NCBI GenBank assembly: GCA_963971425.1
Contig: OZ020517.1
Span: forward strand, 1,614,501 to 1,678,500
Direction of reading: 5' to 3'
Length of the DNA: 64,000 nt
Source: Bryoerythrophyllum caledonicum
Taxonomy: Eukaryota; Streptophyta; Bryopsida; Pottiales; Pottiaceae
Below are positions 34,449 through 45,227 of this stretch, one piece after another. The notes under the pieces are model-generated. The model did no database searches and had not been told where the DNA came from. It saw nothing but the letters and a program-made list of their open reading frames with translations. Made by a program: the position numbers and the translations under genes. Position 1 is the first letter of the stretch, and every line of letters begins with the position of its first letter.

Positions 34449-36432
34449 TACTTCCACTTTTGGCCTTCAAGTTGTGAACCCTAGGACGACGGTGCCTATG
34501 ACCGTGGCATCAATCCCAATGTCCATTCTACTATGTGCTCTATTTTCTCATTAAATATAAGTGGAAATTTTTTTATTTCATTTTCTAGAGATGAGTTTAC
34601 ATGTTTTGTTTATGTCACAGAAATCACAGATTTTTTTGTGAAAATTTGTGATCATTTCTATTTTTTTGGAGGAAAACTGAAGGAAATTCATATTACATAC
34701 AAATTTTGAAATTTTCACCAAAGGTGTACATTATAGTGCCAAAACCTGTGGTGTGAATGAAATCTCCATGTTCAAGTGAAATTAGAAAATCGATCAACCA
34801 TGGGTATGGGGCTAAAGTTCAAATTGCAATAAATCATATAATTTTCAAATTTTCAGATTGTGTGGACTCTAGACACCATAAACTTCATTTCAATAGTTGG
34901 ACTCAAAATCAAAAATATCATTGTAATGACTCAAATTCAAATTTAGAACCAAAGCTAGAAGTTTCTAAAATTTGCTATTTTGAGATCCATTTCACAAACA
35001 TTTTCTTCTTTAGATATAACACAATTTACCTCCACGAGGCAAGTTTCAACATCATCTAATACTTACACATCCAATGAACTCTCCACAAAAACAGTGTTTC
35101 ACATTACTTACACATTCAATGGACTCTCCACAAAAATAGTGTTTCGCATCATTTATTAGCCTTAAATGCCATCCAAGAATCCACTTCTCTGGCTTCTCAG
35201 GCGTTTTAGAGTTAAAGGATTCATTTCTTTTTTGGTGGGCCATGTGTAATCCTTCATTCGTAGACATATAACTCTCCCCTTTTGATGAGAGTCATTCATT
35301 TAGAATAGCTTCTTCCAGCTTAATTTTAATGGTCCAACCAAATTTAATCCCAAAAGAGCCAAAATATTATGAGGTGGGCTTTTGCAAAACTTGGGCATGT
35401 TTCCATAATTGTATTTTATTTTTATTTTTTCAATTCTTGAAAGTTTGTATGAAGATGCAAGAAGATAAGAGTTAGGAATAATTTATTTTTTTTATCATGA
35501 GTGGTACAAATGTATTCATAGGAAGCAAATTATGCCATCATGAGTAAAGGCAAGGAGCTTTAAAAAAAATTGCTACACCCCTTTATTACAAGTGACATTT
35601 TTATACATGTAAATAATATAATTATATTTAGGATTATAAAAAATATCCAAAATGTAAAACTTCTAATCTTCTAAAGTGTAAAACTCTTAATCTTCCAAAG
35701 TGTAAAACTTTTAATCTTTCAAATTGTAAATCTTCTAATCCTTCAAAGTGTAAGAATTTTCTATCTTCCAAAGTATAACTTTTAATCTTAGAGAAGTCAA
35801 TGTGTTCTCACCCTAGTAGGTAGTAAGGTATTTTTATAACTCTACATATCAACTAGAGATTTAGTTCATTTTCGATTTTATTGTTTTATCTTTGAGACAA
35901 CTACAAATTGTTATTTAACCATTTGGTTTTTCAATTTCTAAAGAATTAAATTTGTTAAAAATTAACTAGTATTTTGGTGTTTAATGAACTTCATTCCACA
36001 ATTTTTTGAAAATATTTTACTTTTTCTCTACCTTTAAAAAATAATGTTCAAAGACTAACATCATATACACCATAATGGTCTAGAATTCAGAACTTTTGTA
36101 ATGCAAAATTGTGCTCTTAACCTGACCATTTCAGAATGTAGGTTGGATAGTGCACATTGTAATAGAAAGTTTTGTATTTGATTGGACACTTGAAATTGAA
36201 GCGATGAAATTTGAAGCCCAAAATGTTTGTCTGGATATCTAATTTGATTTTAAAATGTCAATGTAAACATTGTTGTGTCCATGGTGCCTACTGTTGTTCC
36301 ACAATTGTGGCGTAAGTGGTATGGTTACCGCAGGTAACCAGCTTATTTCAAGCGAATCAGACAATGACACATATCCAAGATTCCAATTTCAACAGATTAC
36401 ATTTGGATGAACTCAACCAAGGTTTAAAATTA
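34449..36432. other. AT-rich intergenic with a 27-bp tandem repeat
   Basis: About 35655-35795 is a degenerate tandem array of a roughly 27-bp unit (AAAGTGTAAAACTTTTAATC then TTC), about five to six copies. At about 35058-35140 a segment of ACTTACACATTCAATGNACT then CTCCAC is duplicated. No gene is recognisable. Confidence 0.55.
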
Positions 36433-36784
36433 AGGTAAGCCCCCCTAAAACCGACAAGTTAAGGGATGTGCATATATGGAGAGAGGAGATAATTATACTA
36501 TTATTTTTCAGTGATAGCCAATAGAATTACAATTCCAACCCAAGTGATTTCATATTTTTTTGATGAAAACTAAATTAGTTATGAATTTTCAAACTATGCA
36601 GCCATGTTTAGTGGGTGGCCAGCAGTAGGTACCCCCATAACTAACGACCAAAAGTAAGGGTCTTGACTAATAGCAAACCTCCATTTCGAGCTGAGTTGGT
36701 GGTAATGGGAAGGAAGAGGGTTGGATACACCCCAATTTTAGAGGCGTTGGCTATGAATTTTTTTTGGTTCCGGGGGGCTTACCT
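36433..36784 (-). mobile_element. 352-bp Stowaway-like MITE, copy C
   Basis: It has the same length and ends as copy A but in inverted orientation, flanked by TA on both sides (36431-36432, 36785-36786). Confidence 0.85.
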
Positions 36785-36786
36785 TA

Positions 36787-37494
36787 GTTGGTTTTTGAAC
36801 TCATTGTCGTCGTTTGTGGTGGTGTCCTTCTAACCGTACCTAACCACACATCTATACTCATGATCAAATTGGAGTTAGACGGAGTGACATTCACTATCAA
36901 TTGACAAAACTTGTCCTCCAAACTTTGGCAGTTTTTTGGAAGTTTTGGTGAAACACTGGCTAATTCACAACAAAATACAAGGAAATAGTTGGCACGCCGA
37001 TGACGAGCTCCCCAGATGAGCACAAGGCCTAGCAGGCAATTTCGAGGCCCGGATTTAATGTCGGTAGCTACTTCATGGATGTCACCTTGTTCTACATATT
37101 GAACTTGAGGACATGGATTTAGTGGTGGAACGAACAGACACTTTATTCACTCCGACCCCCTTTTGGAGACCAAAGTTCTTCTTCTTCTTCTATTGAACTT
37201 GTACTTCTTGTTGGTGCCATAGTGTGACATATACATGACAAATATGGTAATGCCCGCCAACACCTAGGACACACAAGCGCCCTTGAAAAGGGCGTAGGAC
37301 AAATACGGTGATTTGGTGAAGCTAAACAATAGGAAGAAGATGGACACCACAAGAATGTTGTTTTAGGTTTCAAGAATGTCGTTTCATGTTTCAATTGCTT
37401 CCTATGTGTGTGCGTGTGTGTAATCTAAGTATGTGTGTGTGAAATTGAATTCATTTTTTAAATTTTAATTGAATTTATTTATTTTTGTGAGTTT
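36787..37494. other. intergenic with a dispersed repeat fragment
   Basis: About 37081-37180 (GAACAGACACTTTATTCACT, GGAGACCAAAGTTCTTCTTC) matches the repeats at 6780 and 49684. Two 79-83-codon minus-strand ORFs have no known motif. Confidence 0.45.
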
Positions 37495-38200
37495 AAAGAT
37501 ACCCAAAGACCACTTTCACCTATCCATTCTCTTTAATCACTCAATTTATAGAACACCCCAAGACCCATTGCCATATGGTTCATTTCTGTATCCACTCTTC
37601 TAAGTATTGTAACTTATAATCACGTACCCGAAGACAACTTACACCTTTCCTAATAAAATTTATCCATTTTTGTGAGTATTAAAAATCTCAAAGACCACTT
37701 ACACCTTTCCCATTTTATTCATTTACTCTTGGAATTCTTAAAAGATCCCAAGACCCCTTCAACCATTTCCAAAGTTTTTTATTCACTCTTTTGAGCTACC
37801 CTAAAAATGAAGACCACTCGTACATTTCTCATTTTTTCTATTCAACGTAGGGACATTTAAAAAAATTATATCCCACTTCATTCGTTTCTGTAAATTTTTT
37901 GTCTGATTCTTCAGATTTTTAAAACAACCCAACAACTCTAAATCTTACCCATTTTTTTAATTCACTCTTTTCAATTTACCTAAAGCCAAAGACTACTTTC
38001 ACCTTTCCCATTTTCTTAGTCGCTCTTGCAATTTTAAGATCAACCTTACACTAGTTTGTCCATTCCCAATTTTTGTTAATCACTCTTAGAGTTTGAAACA
38101 CCCCAAGACCACTCACACCTTCCCCATTTTTTTTCCACTTTCATAATTTATTAACAACTCAAGACCACTCAAACATTTGCCATTTTTTGGAATTCATTTT
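37495..38200 (+). repeat. degenerate ~60-bp tandem array
   Basis: About eleven imperfect units each carry AAGACCACTTNCACCTTTCC, then CATTTTNTTNATTCACTCTT and an AT-rich tail ending AAANACCCC. Units start near 37506, 37558, 37630, 37690, 37747, 37809, 37985, 38103 and elsewhere. It is non-coding and old. Confidence 0.65.
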
Positions 38201-40330
38201 TCTGAAAAAATGGATTTAAAGAATGAATTATTGGAATTGCTATATTTACAAGCATGTTGTGTGATCCAATTTAAATTAATGAGCAAATAATCCCATATTT
38301 CATCAACTCAAAAATATTATGTATACAAAATATATGTAGCATGTGCATTTAAGTTGAGCCACTAATAATTTTTTTAGTTTTATGTGTTCCTGTAAGTACA
38401 TCAAAATAATTTGTCCCATGTAAGCAAACTCGATGTTTCCATACAAACAAACTTTGCCTATCTATGTAGAGGAGCTGCCCATAATACTTATTTTTTTGCT
38501 TTCGGGCAGCGGTCTATAGTCATTCCTCAGTGAAAATAAATCCAGCAGCTGATGCGGACCTCCCGCGTTTTCTATAACGTTGCACTTAGACATGACCACG
38601 TGTTACTGACGTCCTCCTAAACGTGTCTGTCCATGGTAACATTTGCACATTCGCCTTTAACAGGAACACGTTTCATGCAACGTCAAAAAAAATTTCAGGT
38701 ACTATGGCCGCTGTCCAACAAACATCTGATGCCTTAGAAAACACGGCACGTTGTAGCCTTAACGACACCAAAAAAGCGGTTTTCTTACAGGGCTCAATGC
38801 ATCTATTAAACCCTGAGGGAAGCCAAAATTACAAAAAGAAAATGCTACAATCGAAGATGAGGAGTGGCAAGCACTCTGAACAGAGCTGATGTAGGAGGTG
38901 AGTTGGGGTAGGATCACGGAGATGAAAGTAGAGCACTTCAGCATGAAAAAGCTCTTGTTGCGGTGGTCACAACAGCCGACAATGACAATGACGATGGAGG
39001 GTGAAGACAAACCGGGTTTGGTTTGGCCTAATAAGAATATCGGTGGAGGGGATTGGAATGTTATTCATTCTAAAAATCTAGTTGTTTGACCAAGGACTTG
39101 GCCCTTCCATGGGAATTGTAGCACTGGTTTAACAAGATCCATATAATAGCTTCAAAAATAAGAAAATGAACATGAGTCATGAAATTAAGTCGATATTGAG
39201 AGATGATTTGATCCATTTTGTAAAAAATCCTCTAATGCTTCATGTATACAGTGGGCTCTTTTTACAACAAGATCTAATACAATAACAAATTTATTATAAC
39301 AGGCGGCATGGGTTCAGAACAAAAAATTGCTTTCTACAACAGCCACTTGGTATTACAACAACATCCATCAAACTAAATTGTCACCCCGCATGACATCCAT
39401 TCAGAATAAAACATGTTAGAGCTAGATGAGTGATGTCATCCTTTCATAGAACCATCCCATGTAACAGCCTTCACCCATCCTTTCCATTATAAGGGCTGCT
39501 CAATATAGCAACTCTATGTATAACATGCACACTCAACATGGTTGTTGTAAAGGAAGCTGGTTGTAGTACAATACTTTCTTTTTAATTTTACATGGCAAAT
39601 TCATTATTATAACTTATCATTCAAATTCATAAGATGTGATTTAAAATAAGTAGGATCGTCTTTTAATAATCAAGAGTTGAAAGACATATTGCCCTTCAAG
39701 AGCTTTTGTCATTTTGGGCCAATTAGTCAATTTTGATAACTCATTTTCATAAGAAATTAATGAAGATGTGGCATAGTGGTAGGTTCATGGTGATATCAAT
39801 TTCTTCACATCACACCCTAGTCTAAAAATAAAAATAAACTACCCTATTCTAAGTGGGATTTGTTGCTCTAGATTTATTGTTGCCCCCTTCTATAAACAAC
39901 AAGATTTATAATCAAATAAAACACTAACATGTTTCCTAAAATTTTCAGAAACAATCAAATCTTTCTTTAAAAAGTTAGATTTTAACACAAGTCAAACATT
40001 TTCACACATTGTTGGACAGGTAAAAGTGAAACAAGAGTTTGAAATTAAAAAATCCTATTCTGACTTCAAGAAAAACTCCATTCAATCTCTAAATTCAGAG
40101 CCACATAGGTTAAAGGAAATGAAAAGCCCCAAAAGGAAAGAACGGAATCCTCATTGTAAGGATTTCAAGCAGATGACCCAACAGTGACCTTGCATGTGTT
40201 TCATCGAAGTAGAAAACCAGTGTATGATCATGAAGAGCTGGGAGGATGTGCCATAATCAACAGTCGGGAACCGTACAGACAGGCACATATTTTACTCTGT
40301 GGAATACAAAAAAAATGTCTTCACATATAG
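38201..40330. other. intergenic, no gene recognised
   Basis: A 88-codon ORF at 38623-38889 has no known domain. About 39700-40030 contains decayed blocks of the TTTAACCCCTAAAGG element family (GATGTGGCATAGTGGTAG, CAAACATTTTCACACATTGT). Confidence 0.45.
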
Positions 40331-40450
40331 CAAGACTTACACTTTTGGATTGAAGATTCTCCAACTAACATCTTTCATTCGGAGGCCATTCCAATATCTG
40401 AACCTTATCATGTTCATGTAGAATATTGTGGCCACCAGTGGCACCGTCTG
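40331..40450. repeat. dispersed repeat, first of three copies
   Basis: AGCAAGACTTACACTTTTGG, ACATCTTTCATTCGGAGG and GAACCTTATCATGTTCA recur at 43199-43335 and 43902-44000. The class is unknown. This copy lies just past the 3' end of the CH-LysM gene. Confidence 0.6.
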
Positions 40451-40531
40451 ACATTTAAGAATCGCTGGAAAAAACGAACCCTGAAGAATTTACTATTAAA
40501 CTAGACAAGGAAATCATGTACAACCTCCTCT

Positions 40532-41929
40532 CTAAAGCTCTAAACACTCACCAGGGTATATAAGATTTGGGCTCTTCATACTAGGATTTCTGTCAGCAAT
40601 TTCACGCCAATGTTTCTTCCCAGACCTTTTCGCAATCTGCGTCAGGTTGTCGCCTTTTCTCACCTTGTACACGTTGCCAGAGTCAAAATCCTCGCCTTCT
40701 GTCTCAAAGTCATCATCGTTGGGATCCAATCGTTTCTTCGCAAACAGCAGACCCGCAACTCCACCAGCTATGGCCACAGCTCCTCCTAAGAAGGGCAACC
40801 ACCAAAAGCCTCCATCCTTGCCAGAATCGCTCTTTATCTCCTTGCCTTGCTTCGTCACATACGGTGACGTACCCCGCAGATGCGCAATAAACAGGCCCTT
40901 CTGCGGTGGTTTTTCTTCACCGGTGGAGTCTGGACTTTCACCAGAGTGATTTCTCTTCGGCTTATCTATGACCAGACCGCGGAATGGCTCCACCTGCTTC
41001 TTTTCTACGGGGGCAGCGCGAGCCTCCTCATTGCTATCTACATCGTCTGGTGCTTTCCGCGCTTGGAAATCAGATTTCGGCGCTGGAGCATGTGTACTAT
41101 CCACTCGTGAGCGGATCGAGGGAACCGGATTGACTTCCTTCGTCGTGCCACCCTCGTCGTCACGCTCACCTAATGGCAAACTACCCACCTCTGGTTCTGC
41201 TACTTTCACAGTATGCTTGGAATCCGTGACCGTATGCTCGGCAGCCGCATCAAGGTCATGGTGAACCTTACTGTCGGTCTCACTATCTGCAGCATCCTTT
41301 CGCAATTCGGCGATTGAAGACGAGGTTTCATTACTGGGCAGGACAAATGCGCTGCTCGATCTCGAGGACCTGGAAGAAGAGTGCTGCAGACTCTCTTGCG
41401 TCCTGCGCACAGCGTCTCGGGGCATCTTGCCAGGGGTGACCAACGTATCCTTCACGTTATCAAAGTCCGGCACCTGGATGCCCCGCGTCCGCCCCTTCTT
41501 CGAAAACCGACGCAAGCAGACGCACACGCGACGGATATCCTTCTTTTCCACCGCGTCCGACGGGTTGAACAAGTCCAAATCCCGCAGCCCCACCTCCTTG
41601 CACACCTTCAGAAACGTCTCCACGGACGCATACGGCTGATACTTCAAACTGTTCCTCTTTTCCATTGAAGGCGAGGCTGAACTCGACACACTACTCTCAA
41701 CATGCCCTGGAAAGCTGATATCACCTCTGATAATCTGGGAGAGTCGGAAGAGCAAGGTACCATCCGCTAACGAATCCTCCAGACTGCTGCTGCCATCCAA
41801 ATCCTCCCCCAACACCGCCTCCAGCCATTCCCTCGCCTGCGCCCTAAGAAACTCAATGTCCGACTCCCGGTAGTGCCCCGTCGTAGATTGCCCTTCTCCT
41901 CCTCCGCCTGGCGTCGTGGGTTCATCCAT
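40532..41929 (-). CDS. calponin-homology-like, transmembrane, LysM protein
   Basis: A single exon of 465 aa from the ATG at 41929 (MDEPTTPGG); the frame stays open a little further upstream, without an ATG. Residues about 25-147 resemble a calponin-homology fold (FLRAQAREWLEAVLGEDLDG, DGTLLFRLSQII, ASVETFLKVCKEVGLRDLDLF, VCVCLRRF); CH domains usually bind actin or regulate cytoskeletal partners. A long low-complexity Ser/Glu region (150-370) contains phosphorylatable RSSRSSS. Residues about 375-397 form one hydrophobic segment (FLGGAVAIAGGVAGLLFA) followed by KKR. Residues about 420-465 are a LysM (YKVRKGDNLTQIAKRSGKKH to LIYPGECLEL). No signal peptide, so tail-anchor-like topology could leave the LysM on either side. 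A possible donor GGTGAGT overlaps the last codons, so a spliced isoform with another C-terminus is possible. Confidence 0.85.
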   Translation of the reverse strand: MDEPTTPGGGGEGQSTTGHYRESDIEFLRAQAREWLEAVLGEDLDGSSSLEDSLADGTLLFRLSQIIRGDISFPGHVESSVSSSASPSMEKRNSLKYQPYASVETFLKVCKEVGLRDLDLFNPSDAVEKKDIRRVCVCLRRFSKKGRTRGIQVPDFDNVKDTLVTPGKMPRDAVRRTQESLQHSSSRSSRSSSAFVLPSNETSSSIAELRKDAADSETDSKVHHDLDAAAEHTVTDSKHTVKVAEPEVGSLPLGERDDEGGTTKEVNPVPSIRSRVDSTHAPAPKSDFQARKAPDDVDSNEEARAAPVEKKQVEPFRGLVIDKPKRNHSGESPDSTGEEKPPQKGLFIAHLRGTSPYVTKQGKEIKSDSGKDGGFWWLPFLGGAVAIAGGVAGLLFAKKRLDPNDDDFETEGEDFDSGNVYKVRKGDNLTQIAKRSGKKHWREIADRNPSMKSPNLIYPGECLEL

Positions 41930-43198
41930 CTCTCTCTTGCAAGAAAACACCAAACCCAAAAAGAACACTCAAGAATCAACAATGCGTTTCAAGACAGGAA
42001 GGTGGATAATTACAGCTTCAAATTCTCAAACAATATTCCTACTTCGAACTAGGGTTGTGGCATTCCTGTTCATTCTAAATCTTCTGGCTCTACACCTTCA
42101 TTAACACTAATGAGAAGCTCTACAAGCACCACCTCGAGTCCATTCTTGCAACCAAGGAAACCTCGTGAAAGCCTGTTCGTCGAGGCAATGCAACAGAGGT
42201 TTACGGAACGACAACCGCAGAACTCCACAACGTACAAGACGAACAACGACGAATAAAGATGGAGGGAGAGAATGTGATGGGTCAATAGCACTGGTGGAGG
42301 GAAACTACCTTACCTTATCCTTCAAGTCTTTCCAACAAAGGTCACATGTTCAAAACTTTAATTCAAAAAATGCTAGGTGGTATCAATATTGAGTCCTCTA
42401 CACAATATAATCTACAAGTTGATATAATCATTTAATCAATAATATCGGAAGTGTTGGGATCCTAAACCCTAAATTCTAAATCCTATATCCTAAACACTAA
42501 ACTCGATGGTGTAGTGGGAGGGGGAGTCGCAAGTATCACATGTCTGGGTATCACTTCGGTTTTGGCTATCGCCATGTCTAGGCGCAAGACTTTGTTTGGG
42601 TATCACCTTGGTTTTGGTTTCATTGGATATATGATGATATTTTGTTATACTAAGAGATGATCATTGAGTATTGAATGTTTAACAAATTTCATATAGAAGT
42701 GATGTTGTTTTAATGCCTCTTGGAGTCATATTGTGACAAGGCCGTTTGAAATCTGTATATTTTTTCTTTCCACACATGGATTGTATCGCAACTTACTACA
42801 AACATGTCTTTACTACATGTCTAATTTACGTGTTTTAAAAATATAAAATTTTCATACTTGAAATTAGTATTGTTGGACACTTCTACACATCAACCTTCTA
42901 TTTCAATGCATTTTTAAATTATCATAAATATAAAATGTAAAGAAAATTATTGATGTGCTAATAAATATGTGAGTTTCACTTTGAATTGTTCCATACAAAT
43001 GACATGGCCATTGTAAACTCTATAATATACAGAATCTCTTTACAAAACTGTCACTTTTATCCAAATTTGTATATTGTACTGATATTGCAATCACTACACA
43101 GCATTGTACATGTTTAACACTTCATCATCAGTCGGAGTCGGCATTGTACATAAGCACGTATTTTATTATGTAGAGTACATAAAATATATTAAAGTTTA
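41930..43198. other. upstream region of the CH-LysM gene, then intergenic
   Basis: 41930-42290 is the likely leader and promoter (minus strand). Around 42470-42520 a few CCTAAACCCTAAA-like words occur, too few for a telomeric array. There is no other gene. Confidence 0.45.
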
Positions 43199-44000
43199 GC
43201 AAGACTTACACCTTTGGATTGAAGATTCACTAACATCTTTCATTGGAGGTCATTTCAATATTTGAACCTTATCATGTTCAAATATGCCACCATGTGTGTA
43301 GCATCCTATAGCCACCAACGACACATTCTGACGTTTTAGGGCTGTATGTACCTCTTAAACACCTCTTGAAGGGAGTTCCCTTACATGTGACAAAATTTTC
43401 CAAACCTACATTCATTAAAGGGTTTTAGGGCTACTTCATGCACTACGTATTAAACCCGATGTTTCAAAATACACTCATCCCTCCCACATGTTATATCTCT
43501 GATAAATTGTAATGTGGATAACTTATAACGTCGTCTACTTATAAACATTGTTGACAACCTTATCAGTGTTCCGGCCTCCTCTCCAACCTCCATATCAACC
43601 TCACTGCGCCTCTAATGTAGGATGACAGATGCACCTTCGAACAATGCAGGTGGATAGAGGTGCAATCGGCTTGAAGTTATGAAACCTTCTACAAAACCCA
43701 CTAATGGACTAACTTTGAACCTCTACTATGGTCTTAACACCTCCATCCACCGGCGCCATATTTGGCGATAACTTATAGGAGGGATGATTGTATTCAATGT
43801 AGTGGTCACTTTCGTATATAATTGATCCTCAAAGGACTATACATGACCATGTATACAATTTCATATTTTACTCTTAGAATACAAAAATGTAAAAAATTTA
43901 GCAAGACATACACCTTTGAATTGAAGATTCTTCAACTAACATCTTTTATTTGGAGGTCATATCAATATTTGAACCTTATCATAATCAAATACAACACCAC
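43199..44000. repeat. two further copies of the AGCAAGACTTACACC repeat
   Basis: Copies at 43199-43335 and 43902-44000 share AGCAAGACNTACACCTTTG, TTGAAGATTC, ACATCTTTNATTNGGAGGTC and TTTGAACCTTATCAT with 40331-40450. Between them lies unrecognised AT-rich DNA. Confidence 0.55.
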
Positions 44001-44616
44001 ATGCGTAGAATATGTGCCCATTTTACACCTTCTCAAACATGTAGTAGGTGCAATAATGATTTAAATTTGAAATGTCATGTGTCAAAGAAACGGGCTCAAC
44101 ACAGATACAAACTTTTGTAACTATTGTATACATCAATTCTTACACCTTTATGTCAAATACATAGAAAACATCATGTTGCAACCCAAGTCTGGCTTCTCAA
44201 ACCTTTAAGGATTAATTCACAATGGAGAATATTAAAAAAAACAGAAAATTCAAAAAGATTTGTCAAGTTGCTACCCATGTAATACCAGGGCGGTACTCGT
44301 GTAATGCCTAGATGATATTACCAAAGTGAAATCCATCGTGTCCGAACCACTAGGATTAGGAAAAATAAACACTTGGACAAGTAAGTGCCGAAAGTGACCA
44401 CTGCATACAATAGTATTCAAATTGGGGGACTCCACCCCCTCACTTTACATTTATCTCTATTTACTAGTGCTCTATTTCATTCAGTATCTCACCTTGAGTT
44501 TACAAAATGTTTGCTCTTCAGGCAAGACTTAGAGGAAAACTCTACTTTGAGGGAAACACACTGAGTCCAATGAGAGAAGCTCCTTTGTGCCAGTGCCGGT
44601 GCTTGGAAAGCGAGGA
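44001..44616. other. intergenic, no gene recognised
   Basis: I see only AT-rich sequence with no domain, RNA gene or terminal repeat. Confidence 0.5.
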
Positions 44617-44970
44617 AGGAGAGCCCCCCCTAAAACCGACAAGTTAAGGAATGTGCATATATGGAGAGAGGAGATAATTATACTATTATTTTTCAGTGAT
44701 AGCCAGTAGAATTACAATTCCAACCCAAGTGATTTCATATTTTTTCAATGAAAACTGAATTAGTTATGAATTTTCAAACTATGCAGCCATGTTTAGTGGG
44801 TGGCCCAGCAGTAGGTACCCCATAACCAAGGACCAGAAGTAAGGGTCTTGACTAATAGCAAACCTCCATTTGGAGCTGAGTTGGTGGTAATGGGAAGGAA
44901 GAGGGTTGGATATACCCCAATTTTATAGGCGTTGGCTATGGGTTTTTGTTGGCTATGAGGGGGCTTACCT
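44617..44970 (-). mobile_element. Stowaway-like MITE, copy D
   Basis: The right end GGGGGCTTACCT is followed by TA. The left end is decayed (AGGAGAGCCCCCCC). The interior matches copy C. It lies about 260 bp upstream of the plastid hydrolase start codon, inside its likely promoter or leader. Confidence 0.82.
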
Positions 44971-45227
44971 TAGTTTGTTTGGCAGCAAACCCAGCAGCCA
45001 CACGACTCAACCCACACCATAGATGATATGCCATGGCGATGGCGCCGATCGATTGATGACGAGTGGTGCACATCGCCATCCGTCATGTGCACCCACCGCA
45101 CCTCCATTCCCACCGCCATCGCCGCCTCCGACCAACTGCCCGGAAGATCAATTAACTTCCAGAAGGAGAAGAAGTCACCAGAATATAACGACCCATCTTC
45201 CGCACGCCATCTCCGTAGTACTAAACC

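Noticed and set aside
38623-38889. 88-codon ORF as a small gene
   Set aside because: No recognisable motif, no splice or leader context, and the neighbourhood is repeat-derived.
41930-41968. Start of the CH-LysM protein 13 codons further upstream
   Set aside because: That position is GTG, not ATG; the first ATG in the frame is at 41929.
42470-42520. Interstitial telomere repeat
   Set aside because: There are only a few degenerate CCTAAACCCTAAA-like words; too short and irregular.
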